A stretch of 64,000 nucleotides of DNA, from positions 681,096 to 745,095 of the forward strand of contig JARGOK010000001.1 of the NCBI GenBank assembly GCA_029233985.1. The letters are read 5' to 3'. Below, in pieces: positions 31,692-41,700 of this stretch. Each line of letters opens with the position of its first letter. The first letter of the stretch is position 1. The stretch comes from Candidatus Altimarinota bacterium (GTDB lineage: Bacteria; Patescibacteriota; Gracilibacteria; JAUYGZ01). Under the pieces are notes generated by a model. It was given only the letters and a program-made list of their open reading frames with translations. It had not been told where the DNA came from and did not search any database. A program made the position numbers and the translations under genes.

Positions 31692-32618
31692 ATGAATATT
31701 GGGATTATTTCATTTCGCGCCCTAAATAAGCGGTTTTCTTACGAAGAAAAACGACTCAAAGAAGAGGCTATAAAAAAGGGGCATAAAGTCCACTTGATGA
31801 GATACCAACGATGTATGATGACCTTTGAAGGACATGGAACTTTGGGGATCCGGTACGGAAAGAGGCCCTTTCCAGAAGTTGACCTTATTATCCCCAGAGC
31901 ATCTGTATTGACGAATGCACCACTGAGAACTTCTGTAGTAGAACACCTCCAACTGATGGGATTACCCATGTTGAATGAATACAATGCGATCTTGAGAGCT
32001 AAAAACAAACTCCAAACCCTCCAAATCCTGAGCCATTATGAAGTTCCCGTGGTGAAAACTGCTGTGGTAAACAATAGTAAATACCTGAAGCAAGCGACGC
32101 GCTACATCGGAACCTTTCCTATTATCATGAAAACAACCTATGGATCGTATGGGAATGGAGTGGCTATAGTGGAGAGTCAGCGTTCAGTGAAGTCGACCTA
32201 TGGTATCTTGTCTGACAGTGTTGGAACAAAAAACATCATTCTTTTGCAAGAGTATATTGCTGAGTCTGAAGGAAAAGATATTCGGCTTTTTGTGGTAAAC
32301 GGTGAAGTCATCGCGACGATGCAACGATCTGCTGAAGATGGAGATTTCCGTTCAAACGTGGGTCAAGGTGGATCTGGCATGGGGTATACACCGACCGAAG
32401 AAGAGATTCATATGGCAGTAAAAGCAACGAAAGCCCTCGGATTAGAAGTTTCTGGAGTGGATATTATCCAAACGAAGAATGGCCCTGCCATCATGGAAGT
32501 GAATGCTAATCCTGGATTTAAAGAGTTAGAGGAGATTTCAGGTGTCAATGTTGCTGGCAAAATTATTGAATATTCCGAGAAATTTGCTCAAGAGTATGTA
32601 GCAGGGAGTATTGTGTAA
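31692..32618 (+). CDS. rimK: RimK-family ATP-grasp alpha-L-glutamate ligase
   Basis: 308 residues, the usual RimK length. N-terminal domain MNIGIISFRALNKRFSYEEK with VDLIIPRASV; central and C-terminal ATP-grasp with FPIIMKTTYGSYGNGVAIVE (ATP loop), LLQEYIAESEGKDIRLFVVN, the NVGQGGSG loop and the metal-binding end IMEVNANPGFKELE. RimK ligates glutamate to the C-terminus of ribosomal protein S6 in E. coli, and relatives make other amino-acid ligations. The actual substrate here is unknown. It follows the fusion gene on the same strand without an obvious promoter or terminator between, so the two probably form one transcript and one pathway. Confidence 0.9.
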   Translation: MNIGIISFRALNKRFSYEEKRLKEEAIKKGHKVHLMRYQRCMMTFEGHGTLGIRYGKRPFPEVDLIIPRASVLTNAPLRTSVVEHLQLMGLPMLNEYNAILRAKNKLQTLQILSHYEVPVVKTAVVNNSKYLKQATRYIGTFPIIMKTTYGSYGNGVAIVESQRSVKSTYGILSDSVGTKNIILLQEYIAESEGKDIRLFVVNGEVIATMQRSAEDGDFRSNVGQGGSGMGYTPTEEEIHMAVKATKALGLEVSGVDIIQTKNGPAIMEVNANPGFKELEEISGVNVAGKIIEYSEKFAQEYVAGSIV

Positions 32619-32727
32619 GTCCTGCTGAGTGGTTTTTTTGCAACCCACTCCAATCATTATGGTTGTAAAACTAGATAAAAGTGGATCTCTGTCTGCACTT
32701 GGTGCATGCGTGTATGTTCCTGATGTT

Positions 32728-32769
32728 TTGATTGAACACTGTTTACCTGCTATAATAATACGATATAAT
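32728..32769 (+). promoter_or_regulatory. Promoter region of the kinase-fold-like gene
   Basis: Two overlapping candidates: TTGATT (32728-32733), 17, TATAAT (32751-32756); and TTTACC (32742-32747), 16, TATAAT (32764-32769). Both -10s are perfect. The start codon is 13-26 bases beyond. Confidence 0.6.
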
Positions 32770-32782
32770 ATTTTCGTTTTTT

Positions 32783-33739
32783 ATGAAAAAAATTGATAAA
32801 CAAATTGATAAACAAGGGGCTACAGAACATAATGAGGCTAAGCAGAATTTATCTCCGGACGAATTGAATGATCAGGAGCTCACAAATCTGAATTCTCAAA
32901 CTAAAATCTCTCTCCATCAACTTTTTTGCTCACAGCAATCTTTGGAAAGTGTTCATCGACGTATTTTTGAAAACGTTTCATCTCATGGTGTCATTATAAA
33001 CGGAGAGCGAGTTGCTGATATTTGCCCTGAAGAACCCAATCATCTACATCTCCTTAGAGAGGTATACCCTTTCATTGCCGCTGCTCTTCCTCAAGGCACC
33101 TCGTTTAGTTTCCTTGCAGATGGCGCAGACAGTGACGTCTTCATGGCCAATATGCCGGATGATGGTTACCAAGTTATTAAAATATATCATAATAGAAAAC
33201 TCAGTATTGAGCTCCTGCAGCAATATTTTCAATTTACAAACAAGGTAAAAGAAGAAATCTCAAAGTACCCTAACCAAACAATATCTCTGCCTTCTAGCTC
33301 AGATTTTGAAGGAGGAAAATACCATCTACGATTTGAAATAAGTACTGGAAGTGCCTCGTCAATTCATGGTCTTGAATCCGTAATAGACAAGATGGACTAC
33401 CCTGAAATACGCCTCACGGATCTGCGTAAAAAGAGTGACCTTCTCGTATCCATATCTCCATTTGTTGCCGGAGAAGCACTTGTAGAAACCACTCACAACC
33501 GAGAAGTTGTTGCATATGATATTCTTGAAGGAAAAGAATATCATGTGTTTCACGATGTTTCATTCTTTAGCAACGTCTTTTCGAAGATTACCGATTGGAT
33601 CAAGGAGAGATTTTCATGTGAAGGAGTCCAAATTGGTGATGTGAATGCCAAATTTGTTTTGAATTTGAAAAAAAAAGAACTCATTGTGGTTATTACAGAT
33701 CTTTGCCCAAGATTAGAACATTTTCGACTCCAGCCTTAA
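32783..33739 (+). CDS. Hypothetical protein, possibly a divergent protein-kinase-fold member
   Basis: 318 residues, no clear family. After a polar N-terminus (1-80), FLADGADSDVFMANMPD and GYQVIKIYHNRK resemble a glycine-loop plus VIK lysine pair of the protein-kinase/aminoglycoside-phosphotransferase fold. Near the C-terminus IGDVNAKFVLNLKKKELIVV followed by ITDLCP resembles a catalytic-loop and metal-binding segment (D-x4-N ... D-L) with changed spacing. If so it is a small atypical kinase or pseudokinase. The assignment rests on pattern only. It has its own promoter pair, 164 bases after rimK, and may or may not belong to that locus. Confidence 0.5.
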   Translation: MKKIDKQIDKQGATEHNEAKQNLSPDELNDQELTNLNSQTKISLHQLFCSQQSLESVHRRIFENVSSHGVIINGERVADICPEEPNHLHLLREVYPFIAAALPQGTSFSFLADGADSDVFMANMPDDGYQVIKIYHNRKLSIELLQQYFQFTNKVKEEISKYPNQTISLPSSSDFEGGKYHLRFEISTGSASSIHGLESVIDKMDYPEIRLTDLRKKSDLLVSISPFVAGEALVETTHNREVVAYDILEGKEYHVFHDVSFFSNVFSKITDWIKERFSCEGVQIGDVNAKFVLNLKKKELIVVITDLCPRLEHFRLQP

Positions 33740-33791
33740 ATGTTCTTTCACAACTTTTTGAAGACCTAGAAATGAGTAAATGTCCTGATCA

Positions 33792-33807
33792 ACCTCAGTC
33801 ATGAGGT
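33792..33807. other. Perfect stem-loop in the 277-base spacer before nrnA
   Basis: ACCTCA-GTCA-TGAGGT, no T-run. The rest of 33740-33920 shows no gene. Confidence 0.4.
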
Positions 33808-33926
33808 GCTGTATATTTCTCGTTGCAAAGAAAACCATGCCTTGATAAGGTTGGGTCTTGCTGTGGACGAGGATATTAATCCTGGCCTGCGGAGGGCTCT
33901 TATTTTAATGAAGTGAAAGGAAGTAC

Positions 33927-33955
33927 TTGACTTTGTGTTGTAAATGTTTTATTAT
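33927..33955 (+). promoter_or_regulatory. Promoter of nrnA
   Basis: TTGACT at 33927-33932, 17-base spacer, TATTAT at 33950-33955. A second TATAAT lies at 33994-33999 without a -35. Confidence 0.6.
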
Positions 33956-33960
33956 AATAT

Positions 33961-33980
33961 AACGGCTCAAGAAAGCCGTT
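33961..33980 (+). promoter_or_regulatory. Hairpin at the predicted 5' end of the nrnA transcript
   Basis: AACGGCT-CAAGAA-AGCCGTT, perfect 7-bp stem followed by TCTC. The predicted transcription start coincides with its base. Confidence 0.5.
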
Positions 33981-34016
33981 TCTCACACTTCGATATAATC
34001 TAGCCGCCAGCTACTT

Positions 34017-36212
34017 ATGGACCTTTCTCTCAATAAACAAATTATTGCGCTCATCGAGCGTAGCGAAAATATCCTTCTGTGTACCCATAGAAAGCCTGAC
34101 GGCGACGCTGTGGGAAGCATCATGGCCATGCATAAAGCTCTGAAGCAATTGGGCAAGAAGGTTACAGCGCTATGCTCAGATATGCTTCCAGAAAGCTTTG
34201 ATTTCCTTCCAGAAGTAAATCAAGTCGGGCAGAACATTGGTTCTGGTCGAGACTTTGTCGTGACATTGGATTGTGATGAAACAGAAGTCGATCGACTGAA
34301 ATATCATCTGGAAGACAACAAAATCCATATCGTGATCACTCCAAAACAGGGGAGGTTTCAAGAGGAAAATGTGAGTTTTTCACAAGGAGACAATCATTTT
34401 GACCTGATCATCACCGTCGATGTGGCCGATATACCACAACTCGGCAAGATTTATGATGAGAACGCTGATCTGTTTACATCCGTTCCAGTCGTCAATATCG
34501 ATCACCATATTTCAAACACTCAATTTGGAAAGGTAAACCTCATCGATGTGGCCTCTTCTTCGACCGCTGAGATCCTTTTTGGTCTCATAAGAGACATGGA
34601 GTCTCATTTTAATAAAACATTGATCACAGCGGACACAGCGACCTTCCTTTTAAGTGGGATTACTACGGATACTGGATCTTTTCAAAATTCGAACACGACT
34701 CCCAAAGCTATGCAGATCGCGGCTGAACTGATGGATGCCGGAGCCAACCAACAAGATATTATTAAATACCTCTTTCGAACCAAGAAACTCGAGACCTTGA
34801 AACTTTACGGAAGAATTCTTTCGAAAATCGAAGTCGACCCAGCTCATCGACTGGTATGGTCGAGCATTACTCAGCAGGATCTCAAGAGTTCTGGGGCAGA
34901 CATGGAAGACGCTGCTGGAATTATCGATGAGCTAATGGTGCATGCACCAGAAGCTGAGATCATTGCGCTTTTTAAAGAGCAAACAGATATGGTTTCAGTC
35001 TCCTTTCGATCAACTACAGATCAAGCAGATGTGATGGAAATCGCCTCAAAATTTGGTGGAGGTGGGCATGTACGAGCTGCTGGAGCAAAACTGCCAGGAA
35101 AGAGTTTGCCACAGGTGAGTAATGAAGTCCTGGCTGCTCTTCAAGCTTACCAACAAAAACGTTTGGGTCTTAGTGGAGAATCAGGAGCTCCTGAGAACGA
35201 ACCTGAGATTACTCAAGTACTCGATGGATACACTCAACCAAGCACACCTGGACCGAGCTTGGAAGAGAAAGCGAAAGCTCAAGTTGTGGAGCCAGTAGTG
35301 CCTAGCACAAACCCTACCCCTTTTAAAAAGGTGACTGAGCAGGCTATGACTCCAGAAACCCCTAGCCCTTCAAAAGGGGAACAGTCAACTACCACAGCTC
35401 AGCAACCTGTGAAGACTGATGAACAAGGACGAGCAAAAGCTGCCATTGAGGCGGAGCAGGCTCAACCGACAGCTGGCGGTCCCAGCTTTAGTCCTTCGGG
35501 AGAAGCATTGAAACAGACTCCGAAACGACCACGAGAAAAACGATTTACGAATGAACTGCCAGATTTTTTGAGAGCTGATACGCCAGTGAAGCCTGTGGAA
35601 GATGCAAAACCTGTCCCTCCACCAGCGCCTCCAATACCGAAACCAGAAGTAAAACCAGCACCACCAGTAGCCACTCAACCAGAAGTGAAGGCTGGACAAG
35701 CTCCTGTTGTGCCACCAGCAGCTCGGCAAGCACCCGAGGTTCCGCCAACGGTTGTTGAGCCTCCGCAAACTGCAGCTCCTCCTGTTCAACCTCCTCTTCA
35801 AAAACCTGCTCCAATTACTCAGCCGCCTGTGGTGCCTAACCCATTACAAGGGGAACCGAACACTACTCCCCCAAAAGCAATGCCTGAGGATGATGGAGTG
35901 TCGGTGAAGATGGCTCCTGTACGTCAAGTAACCGCTCCACCTTCTATTCCAAAAGACTCCGCTGAACCAACTGTGAAGACGGTAACTCCTCCATCCAAAT
36001 CCCAAGATTCTCAAGCGATCTCTGATGCCTTGTCTGGCTTCGGTGGGGGACCAACACCACCTCCTGGAAGTGGGGCTGCTACTGGATCAGGTGGTCAATC
36101 AACAAAATCTGATGGTGACGATGATGATACAAAGCCAGCACCTCCTAAGGATCCCTTTGCTCTGGGAGATGATGGAATGACCGATATTGAGCGAGCGCTG
36201 GGAGGATTGTAA
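34017..36212 (+). CDS. nrnA: DHH/DHHA1 phosphoesterase (NrnA-like) with long Pro-rich tail
   Basis: 731 residues. Residues 1-375 are a DHH-DHHA1 phosphoesterase: HRKPDGDAVGS (motif I), VVNIDHHISN (DHH motif), GITTDTGSFQNSNT, and the DHHA1 GGGGHVRAAG motif (substrate binding). NrnA degrades short RNA oligomers and pAp. Compared with typical family members of about 320 residues there is a small insertion after DCDETE, and a tail of about 350 residues (380-731) rich in Pro, Ala, Thr, Lys and Gln, disordered, ending DPFALGDDGMTDIERALGGL. Three tail segments (NPTPFKKVTE, TPSPSKGEQ, NPLQGEPN) are encoded by copies of the palindromic intergenic repeat. The tail may tether partners; its function is unknown. 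Confidence 0.9.
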   Translation: MDLSLNKQIIALIERSENILLCTHRKPDGDAVGSIMAMHKALKQLGKKVTALCSDMLPESFDFLPEVNQVGQNIGSGRDFVVTLDCDETEVDRLKYHLEDNKIHIVITPKQGRFQEENVSFSQGDNHFDLIITVDVADIPQLGKIYDENADLFTSVPVVNIDHHISNTQFGKVNLIDVASSSTAEILFGLIRDMESHFNKTLITADTATFLLSGITTDTGSFQNSNTTPKAMQIAAELMDAGANQQDIIKYLFRTKKLETLKLYGRILSKIEVDPAHRLVWSSITQQDLKSSGADMEDAAGIIDELMVHAPEAEIIALFKEQTDMVSVSFRSTTDQADVMEIASKFGGGGHVRAAGAKLPGKSLPQVSNEVLAALQAYQQKRLGLSGESGAPENEPEITQVLDGYTQPSTPGPSLEEKAKAQVVEPVVPSTNPTPFKKVTEQAMTPETPSPSKGEQSTTTAQQPVKTDEQGRAKAAIEAEQAQPTAGGPSFSPSGEALKQTPKRPREKRFTNELPDFLRADTPVKPVEDAKPVPPPAPPIPKPEVKPAPPVATQPEVKAGQAPVVPPAARQAPEVPPTVVEPPQTAAPPVQPPLQKPAPITQPPVVPNPLQGEPNTTPPKAMPEDDGVSVKMAPVRQVTAPPSIPKDSAEPTVKTVTPPSKSQDSQAISDALSGFGGGPTPPPGSGAATGSGGQSTKSDGDDDDTKPAPPKDPFALGDDGMTDIERALGGL
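35306..35860. repeat. Three intragenic copies of the CCCCTTTTAAGGGG-type repeat
   Basis: At 35306-35335 (ACCCTACCCCTTTTAAAAAG), 35358-35384 (ACCCCTAGCCCTTCAAAAGG then GG) and 35833-35858 (GCCTAACCCATTACAAGGGG). All are read in the same protein frame as ...P-x-P...K/Q-G-E... Confidence 0.75.
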
Positions 36213-36262
36213 TAGGCCATTCAAAAGAGCCTTTGAAAGGAAAAGAGTTTCTTTAAAATAGC

Positions 36263-36284
36263 TCCTGTAAAACAGGATTTATTT
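36263..36284 (+). terminator. Terminator candidate of nrnA
   Basis: TCCTGT-AAA-ACAGGA followed by TTTATTTG; 50 bases after the stop, in the convergent spacer with pbpC. Confidence 0.5.
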
Positions 36285-36339
36285 GAAAATAATCCTCATC
36301 ATTGAGTCATGAAAACCTGCGATTCAGGCAGAGGCATAA

Positions 36340-38718
36340 TCATTCCGCTTTGACGGTAAAGCTTCTTTTTTCTACAAATTCACCTTTCTTGGCCTGAAGA
36401 GTATGCTTTCCCAGTGTCGGTTGTATAAATATTATTTTTCCGTATCCAACCCCTACTTGATTCAGTGTCCACTCGACATCTTGATTGGACTTAAGGATGA
36501 TTTCTTGGAGCTCGAGAGGGACGCCAGACTGCAGATAAAAGGTTTCGTTGGGTTGGGGTTTGAAAATTTGGAGTTGGGAGCTCGGAGTTGGGAATTCGGA
36601 GCTTGATCCAGAGAGTTCAGATTTTTTTTGTTCTTTTTCTAGACCCCGAACTCCTGACTCCCGACACCTTTCTATTGAGAAATCTTTGAAATCAAATAAT
36701 TTTGCAATCTTTGTGATCTCTGTCGTGTCGATACCCTGAATGAAAAAATCCTCGAGACAAAAGTGTCCTTCCTCGAGTAAGGAATACCATTCTTGGTCGG
36801 GATTTTGATAAATAAGGTCTGAATGTGAGCAGGAGGCATTGAGACATTTTTCTGTTTGGACGAGATTCATCTCACGAAGGAAAGGCTTCACTACTTTTCC
36901 GGCTTGCGATACGTACCCTAAATCGATAGCTGCTTCAACACTTCTATTCCAAATAGGTCCCGCACCAGTTATCCCATCGACATCGATCATGGGACTATTG
37001 TCATTGTTTCCAACCCAGGTAGCAACAACGAGATCTGGATGGTAGCCAAAGGTCCAGTTGTCGTGAAAGTTCTTGGTGGTTCCAGTCTTTACGGCGAATG
37101 GTATTGTAGTGCTCAGGACAGAATTGACTCCGAAAGAGCGGCGGCGGTTGAGAGGATTGGAGAGGGTTTGAAAAAGGTGAAAGTAGGGTGAGGACTGTGA
37201 GAACCTTGAAGACTGTGGAGACCTTGGAGAGGGTTGAGATATGAGGTGAGATGTGATTGGGATTCCGTTGTTGGCAAGGGTGGCGTATGCGTCAGCGACC
37301 GAACGCATGGGGAGGTCTGGAGATCCAAGAGCGAGACTAAAGCCATAGTGCTCCGCAGGGTATTGGAAGGGGAGCCCAAGTGAACTGAGAAAGTCGTAAA
37401 TAGGCTGGAGACCGAGGTGTTCGAGAAGGCGGACGGAGGCAATGTTGAAGGAATTTGCGAGGGCTATTTTTAGCGGCATCACTCCTCCTTCACGGAGTCC
37501 GTAATTCAAAGGCCGGTAGTTTTCATCTGATCGAGAAGTCTGGAAGTCTTTTTCGAGGTCGACAATGAGCTGATCCGGATGAGCACCTTGCATGAAGGCG
37601 AAGAGGTAGAGAAAAGGCTTGAGGGCGGAGCCCATTTGTCGTCTTTGAGTAATAACATTTACCTGTCCATCGATGTCCGAAGCGTGGAAATCTTTGCTCC
37701 CTTGCCAGGCCAAAATATCTCCGGTAGAAGGCTGGAGAATGTAGGCCGCTCCGTTGGTGACATGCTTGTCGGCGAGTCGATCGAGAGAGAGATTGATGAG
37801 GTCTTTGACCTTGGACTGGAGTGCTGAGTCGACAGTGGAATGAATGGTGATCGATGTCGACTCGTCAGACGACAGCTGCCTTAGAGTGGCTGTTACATGC
37901 GGAAACTTGTTTGTTCCCTGGAATGTCGACAAGGTCATCTTGGGGATGGAAAGGGGAGTCGGCTGGGGTCTGTAAGGTACGTCCAAGGGAGGTAAAGAAA
38001 CCTCGTCTTCGATTGGTGTGGAATCCAATTCACGAAGGCGAGGATTCGTTTCCTTTCCCCCCAGGTAAATCACACTTGCGATCTGATCGAACCGATCCTG
38101 AAAATATTTCTCATTGGTTTTGATTACTCCTGGCGAACGAATAATAGCGAGCAAAGTGACCACTTCGGATGATGTCAGAGTCTCCAAATGAGACTTGTCG
38201 AAATATGATTTCATCGCGGCTTTTATCCCGTAGTTTCGATGACCAAAATAAATATTGTCGAGGTAAGCACGAAGAATATCTTCTTTGGAAACGAAGAGAG
38301 AAGAGTAGAATGCTAGATTTGCTTCGCGGATTTTTTGAAGAATCGTACGGGAAGCATGAGGGAAGTATTTATTCTTGAGGTACTGCTCGGTGATAGTGCT
38401 CCCGCCCGACACCACTCTTTGGGCGCTGACATTGTCTCTGAACGCACGGATCTTCGCAAAGGTGTCAATGCCCATATGAGAATGAAAACGTTCGTCTTCG
38501 ACAGAGATAAAAGCTGCTGCGATGTTTTCTGGAATGGGTTCGTCGTCTCCCAGTGGGATCTGGAGTCCGTTTGGCGAGGGAAGGTGAGTGATCAGCTGAT
38601 CATAACGGTCGTATATCTTGAATTCCCCCACGTTCTTTTGCACTGGAAAAAAGACTGGTAGGAGGACGAAGAGGTGCCAGGAGAACAAAACAATGATGAC
38701 AGAGATGATCTTTTTCAT
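36340..38718 (-). CDS. pbpC: Penicillin-binding protein 1C
   Basis: 792 residues. N-terminal TM (KKIISVIIVLFSWHLFVLLP), a glycosyltransferase 51 domain (VEDERFHSHMGID with catalytic Glu; GGSTITEQYLKNKYF), a transpeptidase domain with SALK (Ser364, Lys367), SFN (423-425) and KTG (544-546), and a C-terminal PBP1C beta domain. All catalytic residues are intact. Polymerises and crosslinks peptidoglycan outside the membrane. It follows the alpha-2-macroglobulin gene by 61 bases, the same pairing as E. coli yfhM-pbpC. Two low-complexity inserts (SPRSPQSSRFSQSSPYF near residue 508; a Ser/Pro/Gln stretch near 700) look like translated spacer repeats. Confidence 0.93.
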   Translation of the reverse strand: MKKIISVIIVLFSWHLFVLLPVFFPVQKNVGEFKIYDRYDQLITHLPSPNGLQIPLGDDEPIPENIAAAFISVEDERFHSHMGIDTFAKIRAFRDNVSAQRVVSGGSTITEQYLKNKYFPHASRTILQKIREANLAFYSSLFVSKEDILRAYLDNIYFGHRNYGIKAAMKSYFDKSHLETLTSSEVVTLLAIIRSPGVIKTNEKYFQDRFDQIASVIYLGGKETNPRLRELDSTPIEDEVSLPPLDVPYRPQPTPLSIPKMTLSTFQGTNKFPHVTATLRQLSSDESTSITIHSTVDSALQSKVKDLINLSLDRLADKHVTNGAAYILQPSTGDILAWQGSKDFHASDIDGQVNVITQRRQMGSALKPFLYLFAFMQGAHPDQLIVDLEKDFQTSRSDENYRPLNYGLREGGVMPLKIALANSFNIASVRLLEHLGLQPIYDFLSSLGLPFQYPAEHYGFSLALGSPDLPMRSVADAYATLANNGIPITSHLISQPSPRSPQSSRFSQSSPYFHLFQTLSNPLNRRRSFGVNSVLSTTIPFAVKTGTTKNFHDNWTFGYHPDLVVATWVGNNDNSPMIDVDGITGAGPIWNRSVEAAIDLGYVSQAGKVVKPFLREMNLVQTEKCLNASCSHSDLIYQNPDQEWYSLLEEGHFCLEDFFIQGIDTTEITKIAKLFDFKDFSIERCRESGVRGLEKEQKKSELSGSSSEFPTPSSQLQIFKPQPNETFYLQSGVPLELQEIILKSNQDVEWTLNQVGVGYGKIIFIQPTLGKHTLQAKKGEFVEKRSFTVKAE

Positions 38719-38779
38719 AATGATTGGTCAGAACCCAACAGCTGGCTCCATGTCTTCAAACTGGAGCCAGCATATTGAT

Positions 38780-41700
38780 TTATTCTTTGATGGTCACTTT
38801 TCTAAACTCTGTATGCGCCTCGATCTCTGGTCGATACATTGGATACACCGACACAGGTGGTTCGAGGAATGTTCCAGGTATTTCTGCCCGAACATAGTAG
38901 GTGACTTCTTGGTCGGTATCATACCCATAACGAGCAGAAGCAAAGAATCGGTCAGCTCTCCTTTCTCGGTAATTGTACGGCCAACTCCACTGATCTTCTC
39001 CAACTTGGGCCTGATCTGTTTTGAATCGAGGATTGAGTAGTCGGAATCCTGCTGGAAGGAAAGACTCGAGAGCGAGCTCGCGGTGTTGATCATCGTAACT
39101 GACCTTTACTTTTACAAGATAGGTTTCTCCGAGAGTGAATGTCGTTCCGGAGATGGGTGCGAGATCTCTGGCTTCTCGGGTCCACCAGTCGCCCTCTTCT
39201 TCTTTGACCATGCCGAGTTGGTGGTACTGACGAGAGACCGTAACCCCTTTGTCTTGCTGAGCAGTGATGGTGCTAGGGTTTTTTGGTATTTGGGCTATCA
39301 CGAGATCTGAATAGATCCGCTGCGAAGTGTCACCTTTCACCTCCAGCTGAAGCTTCAACTGATTTGATGACCCAGCTTCTGAAAGAGGGAAGCTGATTTT
39401 TTGGAAAGGATTTCGATCGCTGAGTCGAACGGTTCCTGTTTTCGATCCAAGCTGGTAACTGACGACGGCTTGACTTTTTGTCGAGTTCTCGATACCTGCA
39501 TCGATGTATTGGGTGAAGGCGATGAAAGACTGGATCTTTGCCTGAGTCGAGTGATAGTAGCTGGTGAGATCGAGAGCGTAGAGATCCTTGATGATGACTT
39601 TCATCTCATCTTGTCGCTCATTGGTAAGGAGCAGCAGCTGGGCGAAAAGAGCCTTGTCAGCTGTCCTATTCCAGTACCAGTTTCGCTTGGAATCTCCTGC
39701 TTTATCGAGATCGATACTCCTGATCAGATCAGAAATTTCCTGCTGATGATTCGTCACACTTTTCTTTGAGAGCGCTAACGCATAAACGATTTTCTCGTGT
39801 GTGCTGAGCTGATCGACACGGTTTTTCAGCAGCATATGAGCACTGGAAAAGATTGGGGTCTCGATCTTTGAGAGGGCATGAAGCTCGTGAACAAGCTGAC
39901 TAAGGCGGTCCTCTGGAATGTTTCCAGAGAGACCATTCACTTGGTTTTCGATAAACGATTGAGCCTTCAAAAGAATATCAGAAGGGATGTCTACACCCAG
40001 CTCTTGCATTTGGATGAGTGCCAATACAACATATGGCGTGACGTGAGCGTCACTCTCTCGACCTCCAGGCCAGTAAGCAAATCCTCCGTCATCGGTCTGC
40101 ATTTTTTGGAAGCGTTCGATCCCAGCACTGAGGTTTTTTTCGAGTGTGCTCTGACTGATTCCTATATCAAGCAAGGTGTTGAATTTTTTTACAATGGCGT
40201 TTGGTAAGGTGGAGCTAATGGTCTGCTCGATACAACCGTACGGATAGACCAAGAGACTATGCATTGTTTTTTCAACACCGATAAGAAGGGTATTGCTCAA
40301 GCGCAGTTCGACCAGTGACTGCTCACGATCAACATCATCTATAAAGGTGAGAGGAATATTTGAGGACACCTGAAAATCGTCTTGGACATGGAGCTGGTTT
40401 GAAATCAATGGACTCTTGGCAACAGGAACGGTCTTTTGGATACGGTCTCCGCCACTGGCACCATGCGCAGCGGTGATAGTGTACTGAACCTCACTGAGGT
40501 ACTCATCGGCGACCTTTACTCTCCAAGTGATAAACTCTCGTTCACCAGCAGGGATTGTAATGGTTTGCCGACTGTTATCAGGAGTGCTGAGACCAGCTGA
40601 ATCGAGCGAGACGGCGATTTCTTTGGATTCTTCGCTGTTATTGAAGACCGTTGCACCGACACGCATCTCGTCTCCTGCACGCACCATGAGAGGGAACGTT
40701 TCTTCGACAACGATGTCTTGGCGGACCCTGACGCTTTCTTCTACTGCTCCAAAGAAATTGGATTTGGAATGTCCGATAGTGATGACTCGGAAATCTCCGA
40801 TGTTATCAGGGAGGTCGAATGAAAGTGTTGCCTTTCCGTTAGAATCGGTAACGACTGAGCCGGCGTAGAAGGCGGTGTTTTTGAAGTCGGTTCGGGTCAT
40901 GATGCTGTCTCCACCCTCCTTGGCCCCTGAACCTCCGATGATTCCTTTTCGCGCAAAGTAGAGGTGCTTTAGCATAGCAACATTGGTGAGAGCCGTGTGA
41001 GTCTGAAAGACGATCTTTCGAAAAAACTTTGGTAAAATGTCGAGATCGATATTTCCCATGATGGCGATGAGAGCTTCATCGACAACTGCGACGGAGAGCT
41101 CAGACCGCACCGGATTTCCTCTCTTGTCTCTCGCTTGAAAACTCAAAGTGACTTTGTCTCTTGGAGCGTATTCATTTTGATCAGAAGAAGCTGTGATATT
41201 GAGTTTTTTATCAGTCTTGTCGACGACGACCTCGGTATACCCAACTCTGTACTCCGGCTGAACCTCAGAATCAAAACTCGGCTTGAAGGCGATCACTGAG
41301 ATGTAAGCATTTGGCATAAAGCTGTCATCCACCGTGTACTCTTTGATCAAGGTATTCCCCTTGATGTCGACGACTTCTTTGCGAACGACTTCTTTCTTTT
41401 CGATCGTAATGAGGGCTTTTCCATCAGCAAAGGGGAGTCGGACGAAAAGTCGAGCTTTGTCACCGAGATGGTAGCTGACTTTTTCAGTGACAACTTTGAT
41501 TTTGTTATCAGCGACGACTGGAGCGTTTGTTATCCCTCCAGGGTCATAGGCATAGACCTTGAGAATCTGAATATCACTCTCAGAATCTCCTTCATTGTTT
41601 CGGATAGACAGGCTGTATTCTCCGTCTTTTGGAAGCGTGAAAGGATGTGTGAGCAGTCCGTTTTCTTCGCTGAAGTTTTTTAGATTTACCACAATTGTTT

